Source of the DNA: Clostridia bacterium
GTDB taxonomy: Bacteria; Aerophobota; Aerophobia; Aerophobales; AE-B3A
Direction: 5' to 3'
Length of the DNA: 11,921 nucleotides
NCBI GenBank assembly: GCA_009618505.1
Contig: WJOQ01000398.1
Coordinates: 1 to 11,921 of the forward strand
Shown: positions 6,574-11,921 of the stretch, piece after piece
Layout of the letters: each line of letters begins with the position of its first letter
Position numbering within the stretch: the stretch's first letter is position 1
Position numbers and translations under genes: made by a program
Notes under the pieces: generated by a model
What the model was told of the DNA's origin: nothing
Seen by the model: the letters and a program-made list of their open reading frames with translations, nothing else
Database searches by the model: none

Positions 6574-8181
6574 TTGGAGGTACTGACAATAATTTTTGGC
6601 ATAGCAGGGGGATTAGCTTTATTTCTTTATGGTGTACATGTGCTTAGCGAAGGTTTACAAAGAGCCGCTGGTGGAAAGTTAAAGTTAATATTGGAAAAAC
6701 TAACAAATAAACCAATAAAAGGAGTAGCAACAGGAGCACTCATAACAGCAGTTATCCAGAGTAGTAGTATCACGACTATTACACTAATTGGACTAATAAA
6801 TGCTGGTTTAGTGAACTTAATGCAAGCTGCTGGAGTAATAATGGGAGCTAACATAGGAACAACGATTACAGCTCAGTTAGTTGCTTTTCATATTGGAAGA
6901 TATGCTTTGCCCATAATTGCCATTGGTACATTGATATTTTTTACAGCTAGAAAGAAAAAATATCATTGTTTAAGTCAGATATTACTTGGCTTTGGTATAT
7001 TATTCTTAGGTATGAATTTAATGGGAGAGGGAGCTGAGCCGTTAAGCAGTTCTGCTTTTTTCTTAGATATGATGGAGAAATTTAGTGAAGTACCTGTACT
7101 TGGCGTTGCTGCTGGAGCTATTTTTACTGGACTTATTCAGAGTAGCAGTGCAACAACTGGTTTAGTAATAGCTATGGGTATGAAAGGTTTACTTAGCTTA
7201 AAAGCAGCTATAGCCATTATAATAGGTGCAAATATAGGTACTTGTGTCACAGCTTTAATAGCTTCTATTGGCACTTCTATTTCTGCTAAAAGGGCTGCCA
7301 TAGTACATGTTGGCTTTAACGTAAGTGGAGCTTTAATATTTATTCCAATTATATCTGTTTTCTCTTATCTTGTTTCTTTTACTGCTACAGACCTGCCCAG
7401 GCAAATTGCAAATGCTCATACTTTGTTTAATATTATGACTACCTTAATTATGTTTCCGCTAATGTTCATTCTTGTTTTTATAGCTAAAAAGGTAGTTCCT
7501 GGAAAAGATTTTTTGATAGATAGAGGTGTAAAATTTTTAGATGAAAGAATTTTGAGAACGCCTTCTATTGCTTTATCTCAAGCTGATAAAGAAACATTAA
7601 GAATGGCTGATATGACTAATGAGATGCTGAATAAAAGTGTTGATGCTTTTATGAAAAATGATAAGGATTTGATAAGAGTTGTAATTAAACAAGAAGAGGC
7701 TGTTGATGAGTCATATGAAAATATTGATAAATATTTAGCTAAAATACCTGAAAGGAAACTAAGTAGAAAAGGTTACCAAAGATTAGCCATCTTAAAACAT
7801 AGTATCAATGATATTGAAAGAGTTGGAGATCATCTTAATAATATTGTTGAATTGGCTGAGCGCAAAATTAAATCAAAATTGGTTTTCTCTGAAACAGCCA
7901 ATAGAGAAATGAGCATAATGTTTGATGAGGTTAAGAGAGTTTACAAAAATGCTATAAAAGCATTAAAGGAAAACGATGAAAGAAGTGCTAAGATAACTTT
8001 AAAGTTAGAGGATGATATAGATGAGAAAGAGAAAGAGTTTGAAGCTAATCATATAAGAAGATTAGAAAAAGGTATATGTCACCCAGCTTCTGGGATTATT
8101 TTTGTAGACACTTTACGTAACTTAGAGAGGATTAGTGATCATTCTAGAAATGTTGCTAATTCTGTTGTAGTTGGTTTTTGA
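6574..8181 (+). CDS. Na+/phosphate cotransporter (NptA/YjbB type) with PhoU-like C-terminal domain
   Basis: Inner-membrane transporter, predicted to couple sodium and inorganic phosphate movement. The 535 residues contain the family's inverted duplication: QSSS at 62-65 and again at 189-192, with GANIGT at 91-96 and 218-223. About eight hydrophobic segments lie before residue 310. Residues about 340-530 form a PhoU-like helical bundle with INDIERVGDH and LRNLERISDH, the two repeats expected for PhoU. The start is TTG at 6574, five bases after AGGGGG. Base composition differs from neighbours: three sampled 60-base lines are 27-37 percent G+C against 47-50 percent in sampled helicase and pyrF lines, with heavy TTA, ATA and AGA use, suggesting a different origin. 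Family members may import or export phosphate; direction cannot be read here. Confidence 0.92.
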   Translation: MEVLTIIFGIAGGLALFLYGVHVLSEGLQRAAGGKLKLILEKLTNKPIKGVATGALITAVIQSSSITTITLIGLINAGLVNLMQAAGVIMGANIGTTITAQLVAFHIGRYALPIIAIGTLIFFTARKKKYHCLSQILLGFGILFLGMNLMGEGAEPLSSSAFFLDMMEKFSEVPVLGVAAGAIFTGLIQSSSATTGLVIAMGMKGLLSLKAAIAIIIGANIGTCVTALIASIGTSISAKRAAIVHVGFNVSGALIFIPIISVFSYLVSFTATDLPRQIANAHTLFNIMTTLIMFPLMFILVFIAKKVVPGKDFLIDRGVKFLDERILRTPSIALSQADKETLRMADMTNEMLNKSVDAFMKNDKDLIRVVIKQEEAVDESYENIDKYLAKIPERKLSRKGYQRLAILKHSINDIERVGDHLNNIVELAERKIKSKLVFSETANREMSIMFDEVKRVYKNAIKALKENDERSAKITLKLEDDIDEKEKEFEANHIRRLEKGICHPASGIIFVDTLRNLERISDHSRNVANSVVVGF

Positions 8182-8192
8182 AGTTGTGGGTT

Positions 8193-9281
8193 TTATCTTA
8201 CGTGTCCCTCCAGGAGAAAGTCTCCTCCCATCTTTTTGACTGAGTTAATTTCTATGAAGGGAGTTTCTTTTAAGAAGTCAACTCCTTTTCCTTCGACCCA
8301 TGTCAGGGCTCCTCTTCCTCCTATTATCCGGGGAGCAAGAAAAAGGAAGATCTTGTCCACGCTTCTTTTTTGAAAAAAGGACCCAATTACTTCTCCTCCT
8401 CCCTCTACTAAAAGATTCATTATTTCTAGTTCACCTAGCTTTTTCAGAACCTCCTCCAGACCCACCTTTCCGTCTTCCTCTCCCATTATGGCTACCTTAA
8501 TTCCTTTCTTCTCTAATTGCAGGAGTTTATCTTTATCTGACCATAGGGTTGTGAAGACGAAGGTGTCAGCTTTGTCTTGATCCTGTAAGATGCGCGCCTT
8601 AAGAGGAATTCTTAGTGAGCTGTCCAGGACAATACGAGCAGAGTTTTTCTTGGAAGGCGGAAGAAGTGCGGGGTCATCCCTAATTATCGTATTCACCCCA
8701 ACCAGGATGGCATCTACACGATCTCGCAAGCGGTGAGCGAGTCGACGTGATTTTTCGCTGGTAATCCATTTGGATTCACCCTTATAGGTGGCGATCTTTC
8801 CGTCTAGACTGGCCGCTGCCTTTACTATCACAAAGGGAATTCTCCTTTTCATAAATTTTGAAAAAGCCTCATTTACCTTTTCTGCTTCTTCTTTCAAGAC
8901 CCCAACCTCAGTTTCTATTCCCCCTTTTTGTAGCTCCTCGATTCCCTTGCCTGAATTTACTGGATTGGGATCCAGGGTAGCTGCTATTACCTTTTTAATT
9001 CCAGCTTTGATTATTTTCTGGGTGCAGGGAGGGGTTTTTCCCCAGTGAGAACAGGGCTCCAGACTTACGTATAAAGTAGCCCCTTTTGCCTTGGCTTTGG
9101 CCTTCTCGATAGTCTCTACCTCAGCGTGAGGACCTCCGAAATAGCGATGATATCCCTGGGCAATTATGGTCTCATTTTTTGCGAGTACAGCTCCTACCAT
9201 AGGATTTGGAGATACTTTTCCTTCCCCCTTTTTCGCTAAAGACAAGGCCAACCTCATCCATTTTTCTTTCATCTCTTTCAT
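8193..9281 (-). CDS. ribD: Bifunctional riboflavin biosynthesis protein RibD (deaminase/reductase)
   Basis: RibD deaminates the diaminopyrimidine product of GTP cyclohydrolase II and then reduces its ribosyl group. Numbering from ATG 9281 (362 residues): the zinc deaminase domain (1-145) has H52-A-E54 and PCSHWGKTPPC with C77 and C86. The NADPH reductase domain (about 149-360) has KAAASLDGKIA, SKWITSE, RVDAILVGVNTIIRDDP and a C-terminal LVEGGGEVIGSF followed by APRIIGG. An in-frame TTG at 9305 would lengthen it inside asd, but ATG 9281 lies only four bases after the asd stop and fits the family N-terminus; ATG 9272 is a second choice. No ribB, ribE or ribH is visible, so it is separated from the usual rib cluster. 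Its stop faces the transporter stop across 11 bases. Confidence 0.94.
   Translation of the reverse strand: MKEMKEKWMRLALSLAKKGEGKVSPNPMVGAVLAKNETIIAQGYHRYFGGPHAEVETIEKAKAKAKGATLYVSLEPCSHWGKTPPCTQKIIKAGIKKVIAATLDPNPVNSGKGIEELQKGGIETEVGVLKEEAEKVNEAFSKFMKRRIPFVIVKAAASLDGKIATYKGESKWITSEKSRRLAHRLRDRVDAILVGVNTIIRDDPALLPPSKKNSARIVLDSSLRIPLKARILQDQDKADTFVFTTLWSDKDKLLQLEKKGIKVAIMGEEDGKVGLEEVLKKLGELEIMNLLVEGGGEVIGSFFQKRSVDKIFLFLAPRIIGGRGALTWVEGKGVDFLKETPFIEINSVKKMGGDFLLEGHVR
8212..8237 (+). terminator. Weak candidate terminator for the transporter gene, inside the ribD 3' end
   Basis: AGGAGA (8212-8217) and TCTCCT (8221-8226) form a six-base-pair stem with a three-base loop, followed six bases later by CTTTTT (8232-8237). 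Placement just beyond the transporter stop is right, but the stem is short, the T-run is displaced, and the whole element is ribD coding sequence. No better hairpin lies between the convergent genes. Confidence 0.2.
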
Positions 9282-9285
9282 CTTG

Positions 9286-10302
9286 TTAAAGAAGACTCTC
9301 TTCAATTAATAACTCAGCAATCTGAATGGCGTTCAAAGCTGCTCCCTTACGAAGGTTATCAGCTACAATCCAGAGGTTAATCCCATTTTTGATTGATTTG
9401 TCTTTTCTAATTCTGCCCACAAAGACCTCATCTTTTTCTGCTGCTTCTAAAGGTAAAGGATATAGATGATCATCTATATTATCCTGCAGGATGACTCCGG
9501 GAGCTCGGGACAAAATCCTCTTTACTTGGGGTACGGAGAGTTCTTTTTCCATTTCCACGGTTACCGCTTCGGAGTGGCCAATAAATACCGGCACCCGGAC
9601 GCAGGTTGCCGTTACGGCCATACGATCATCTTCCATAATCTTTTTGGTCTCGTTGGCTAGCTTTAACTCCTCTTCAGTGTAGCCATTGGGTAAAAACTGT
9701 CCTATATGGGGAATAAGATTAAAGGCAATTTGATGAGGATAAACCTCCTTTTTAATTTCTTCTCCCTTTAGCCATTGTTGGATCTGATCTTTAAGTTCCT
9801 CCATTGCTTCTCTTCCCGTTCCAGAGACTGCCTGATAGGTGGAAATGATCAACCGTTTAATACGTGTTATTTGATGAAGAGGATTTATAGCCACCACTAA
9901 CTGAATGGTAGAGCAATTAGGATTTGCAATAATGCCTTGATGATTTTCGAGAGCGTCCGGATTCACCTCAGGCACCACCAGAGGTACTCCGGATTCCATC
10001 CTGAAGGCACTTGAGTTATCCACAACAACTGAACCCTTTTTCACAGCTTGAGGAGAGAATTCTTTGGAAATTTGGGCTCCCGCTGAAAAGAGAGCTATTT
10101 CCACACCTCTGAAAGAGGTGCTACTTAGCCTTTCTACCTTCAGATTTTCTCCGCAAAACCTTAAGACTCTGCCTTCCGATCTTTTTGAGGCAATTACTCG
10201 AAGATTTCCCACAGAAAAGCTGCGTTCTTCCAGGATGCGTAACATCTTTTCTCCTACAGCTCCAGTTGCTCCGACTACAGCTACATTATAACCCTTGCTC
10301 AA
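9286..10302 (-). CDS. asd: Aspartate-semialdehyde dehydrogenase
   Basis: Asd reduces aspartyl-4-phosphate to aspartate semialdehyde with NADPH, the branch point to lysine/diaminopimelate, threonine and methionine. The 338 residues are full length. The Rossmann motif GATGAVG is at 11-17, the catalytic cysteine is C130 in NPNCSTIQ, YQAVSGTG is at 156-163, and RVPVFIGHS (236-244) carries the substrate arginine R236 and catalytic histidine H243. The start is TTG at 10302, overlapping the TGA of the upstream ACT reading frame (TTGA), with AAGGAGG seven bases before it. Directly following aspartokinase, whose product it uses, it is clearly in the same operon; ribD follows four bases after its stop. 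Confidence 0.96.
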   Translation of the reverse strand: MSKGYNVAVVGATGAVGEKMLRILEERSFSVGNLRVIASKRSEGRVLRFCGENLKVERLSSTSFRGVEIALFSAGAQISKEFSPQAVKKGSVVVDNSSAFRMESGVPLVVPEVNPDALENHQGIIANPNCSTIQLVVAINPLHQITRIKRLIISTYQAVSGTGREAMEELKDQIQQWLKGEEIKKEVYPHQIAFNLIPHIGQFLPNGYTEEELKLANETKKIMEDDRMAVTATCVRVPVFIGHSEAVTVEMEKELSVPQVKRILSRAPGVILQDNIDDHLYPLPLEAAEKDEVFVGRIRKDKSIKNGINLWIVADNLRKGAALNAIQIAELLIEESLL

Positions 10303-10805
10303 GTATCGGCCTCCTTATCCAGTTCAAATTCTCTGTGAATAACTCTTACTGCCCGCTTTCCTTCTCTTTTTTTAACCGCACAAGAAATCTTTATCTCTGA
10401 GGTGCTTATCATATCAATGTTTATTCCTTCTCTACCCAGAGCAGTAAACATACGAGCAGCTACCCCCGGGTGAGACTGCATTCCTGCCCCTACTAAGGAA
10501 ACTTTGGCCATATCTGAATCGTAAATTACTTCTTTAACTTCGGTCTTTTGCTTTATCTTTCCCATAACTTCCTTAACGTCGTTCAAATCTCCTTCTTCTA
10601 CGGTGAAGGAGATATCATTGGTTCCTTCTTTCGCACTACTCTGTACGATCATATCAACATTGATGTTTGCCTCAGCCAATCCTTTAAATATGAAACCAGC
10701 CATCCCAGGCTGATCTGGTACTTGTTTAATAGTTACCTTGGCCTCTTTTTCATTAAGGACAATCCCTGAGACGATAAAACGTTCCATAGATCCTTCTTTA
10801 ATCAA
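10299..10805 (-). CDS. lysC: Aspartokinase regulatory (ACT-domain) portion, in a separate frame from the kinase
   Basis: The frame encodes the two ACT domains that bind feedback amino acids in aspartokinase. ACT 1 includes [15 protein letters not shown] and [12 protein letters not shown] 2 includes [17 protein letters not shown] and [14 protein letters not shown]. It has no kinase residues. Two starts are possible: TTG at 10805, nine bases after AGGAGG, overlapping the kinase stop by eight bases; or ATG at 10787 behind AAGGA with only three bases between. From 10787 the product has 162 residues, close to the separately initiated beta subunit of Bacillus aspartokinase II, which starts at the equivalent place. 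It could be a real split subunit, or the second half of one gene interrupted by a one-base frameshift; joining the frames restores a normal aspartokinase. Confidence 0.85.
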   Translation of the reverse strand: MIKEGSMERFIVSGIVLNEKEAKVTIKQVPDQPGMAGFIFKGLAEANINVDMIVQSSAKEGTNDISFTVEEGDLNDVKEVMGKIKQKTEVKEVIYDSDMAKVSLVGAGMQSHPGVAARMFTALGREGINIDMISTSEIKISCAVKKREGKRAVRVIHREFELDKEADT

Positions 10806-11523
10806 TTATTGTCCCCTCCTTTTGGTTAAAGCTGGAACGAGTATGTAATCGAACTCCATATTTTTTGGCTATTTCTACCGCTCGTAGATGGATGACCTGT
10901 GCACCTCCACTGGCTAGTTCCAGCATCTCTTCATAGGAGATGCGGGGAAGCTTTCTAGCCTGAGGAACTATTTGAGGATCAGCCGTATATACACCTTCCA
11001 CATCGCTGCAAATTTCGCAAAGATCAGCTTTCAAAGCAGCCGCCAGAGCTACGGCCGTAATATCCGAGCCTCCTCTCCCCAAGGTAGTGATATCATTTTT
11101 GAGGGTAGCTCCCTGGTAGCCAGCTACTACAACGATTTTCCCCTTTTTCAGTTCCTCGAGGATCCTTCTGGTTTCAATTTTTTGAATGCGAGCCCTGGTG
11201 TGAGCCTCATCGGTAATTATCCGCACCTGAGGTCCGCTAAAGGCGATGGCAGACTCTCCCAACCCATGAAGAGCCATGGTTAATAAAGCACAGGAAACCA
11301 TTTCTCCACTGGAAAGAAGTAGATCTAGTTCCCTTTTTGGGGGATACGGGTTAACCTGGTGGGCAAGATTAAGTAATTTATCGGTAGTATCTCCCATAGC
11401 TGAGACAACCGCTACTACTCTTTTTCCTTTCTTTTTTACCCCTACTATCCTTTCAGCAATCGCTTTAATCCTCTCCGGACAACTCAGTGAACTCCCCCCA
11501 TATTTTTGTACCACCAGAGACAA
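10798..11523 (-). CDS. lysC: Aspartokinase catalytic domain (ends at the ACT boundary)
   Basis: This is the amino-acid kinase domain that phosphorylates aspartate to aspartyl-4-phosphate. KYGGSS (7-12) begins the ATP/aspartate site; LLSSGEMVS is the variant of the family's [25 protein letters not shown] and [15 protein letters not shown] are hallmark strings. The 241-residue product stops just after RSSF and GTIID, where a normal enzyme of about 400 residues would continue into the ACT domains. Shifting one base at the stop (GATTAAA) continues in frame into those domains with no missing or extra residues. The start is TTG at 11523 with GAGGA five bases upstream, 13 bases after the preceding gene. 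As a lone product it would lack its own feedback domain. Confidence 0.9.
   Translation of the reverse strand: MSLVVQKYGGSSLSCPERIKAIAERIVGVKKKGKRVVAVVSAMGDTTDKLLNLAHQVNPYPPKRELDLLLSSGEMVSCALLTMALHGLGESAIAFSGPQVRIITDEAHTRARIQKIETRRILEELKKGKIVVVAGYQGATLKNDITTLGRGGSDITAVALAAALKADLCEICSDVEGVYTADPQIVPQARKLPRISYEEMLELASGGAQVIHLRAVEIAKKYGVRLHTRSSFNQKEGTIID
10813..10823 (-). promoter_or_regulatory. Strong internal ribosome binding site near the end of the kinase frame
   Basis: On the minus strand AAAAGGAGGGG lies in the last codons of the kinase frame, nine bases (from AGGAGG) before a TTG at 10805 that opens the ACT-domain frame. The spacing suits initiation. It supports separate synthesis of the ACT portion, although the same bases also encode the ordinary residues Q-K-E-G. 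Confidence 0.5.
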
Positions 11524-11536
11524 TTTCTTCCTCTTC

Positions 11537-11921
11537 TTAACCTCTAGGCTTCTCCAGAAATGAAGGAATTTTTTCTAGTTGTTCAAGCACGTATTGTCTA
11601 ATTTTTTGCGGAAAAGGAAGATTCTTGATGAGCTTACCTTCTTTGATTATAGGTTTCAAAAGAGGAACAAGTTCCCCTCCACAGCTACATTTTGCTACCG
11701 TCTCCTTGGAAGGAAGAATTAGACGAGTACCACAAGAGGAACATTGCCAGAGTTGTTTTTTTCCGGAACGCTTTCCCTTTTTAGAAAAAGGTTTTCCTTC
11801 AATCTCTACGATGTCTAATGAAAAATCTATCACTGGAGCATTGCTTATCCAGGTACCTACTCCAAAGCTATCAACCACCTCTCGTAGCTCACGAATTTTC
11901 TTCTCATCGATCCCCCCCAAT
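11537..11921 (-). CDS. Nicotinate phosphoribosyltransferase, C-terminal part (runs off the right edge)
   Basis: NAPRTase makes nicotinate mononucleotide from nicotinate and PRPP in the NAD salvage pathway. Only the last 128 codons or so are present. [19 protein letters not shown] and [18 protein letters not shown] match the phosphate-binding end of the barrel in the family, followed by EIEGKP and a K/R-rich SGKK. A zinc-binding pattern CSSC ... CSC (CX2C, 14 residues, CXC) follows, as in the archaeal-type NAPRTases with a zinc-knuckle-like module. No start is assigned: the codon nearest the edge is a TTG in the middle of a conserved segment, so the gene continues upstream beyond the window. 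It is 13 bases before the aspartokinase start and probably heads, or is part of, the same operon. Confidence 0.85.
   Translation of the reverse strand, partial: LGGIDEKKIRELREVVDSFGVGTWISNAPVIDFSLDIVEIEGKPFSKKGKRSGKKQLWQCSSCGTRLILPSKETVAKCSCGGELVPLLKPIIKEGKLIKNLPFPQKIRQYVLEQLEKIPSFLEKPRG

Noticed and set aside
9282..9305. TTG start of ribD inside asd
   Set aside because: It adds residues not expected in RibD, and the ATG at 9281 directly after the asd stop is a simpler coupled start.
10798..10823. Programmed +1 frameshift of the prfB type joining kinase and ACT frames
   Set aside because: The SD-like AGGAGGGG is nine bases before the GAT codon at the stop, whereas the prfB signal needs about three bases and a slippery CTT TGA C. 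The spacing suits initiation at TTG 10805 better.

Overview
The window is a compact, mostly housekeeping stretch of a bacterial chromosome. Bacterial signs are a 10-base perfect match to the end of 16S rRNA (AGGAGGTGAT) before one gene, a sigma70-like promoter, and bacterial gene families (MnmA, RmuC, RibD, aspartokinase). Coding density is high, most spacers are under 50 bases, and several starts are TTG or GTG. Hand-sampled lines of most genes are in the upper 40s percent G+C. I cannot name the organism; a Clostridia-like lineage or one of the deep uncultivated bacterial phyla would both fit. I saw no tRNA, rRNA, CRISPR array, phage gene or intact transposase.

Left part, plus strand: the tail of an unidentified gene overlaps mnmA (tRNA U34 2-thiolation). 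A small stand-alone EF-Tu-domain-2-like barrel protein follows, with its own likely promoter and a perfect Shine-Dalgarno sequence. After 20 bases comes a 974-residue single-chain UvrD-type helicase fused to an iron-sulfur PD-(D/E)XK nuclease. A 232-base spacer holds an inverted pair of GTAG-headed palindromes resembling REP/REPIN elements. Then come rmuC (membrane-anchored recombination factor), pyrF (UMP synthesis) and a Na+/phosphate cotransporter with a PhoU-like tail. The cotransporter is much more A+T-rich than its neighbours.

Right part, minus strand, convergent with the first: reading from the right edge, the C-terminal part of a nicotinate phosphoribosyltransferase, then the aspartokinase catalytic domain, a separate aspartokinase ACT-domain reading frame, aspartate-semialdehyde dehydrogenase and bifunctional RibD. 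These are tightly spaced or overlapping and look like one operon. Aspartokinase and Asd make the first two committed steps from aspartate to lysine, threonine, methionine and diaminopimelate; NAPRTase and RibD add NAD and riboflavin synthesis.

The most interesting points are: (1) aspartokinase is broken into kinase and ACT frames exactly at the boundary where class II enzymes start their beta subunit, with ribosome binding sites in place; (2) the palindrome pair shows compensatory stem changes; (3) the helicase-nuclease sits beside rmuC; (4) the orphan EF-Tu-like barrel sits beside a tRNA wobble-modification gene; and (5) the cotransporter is compositionally foreign. I found no convincing wholly new multi-gene system.
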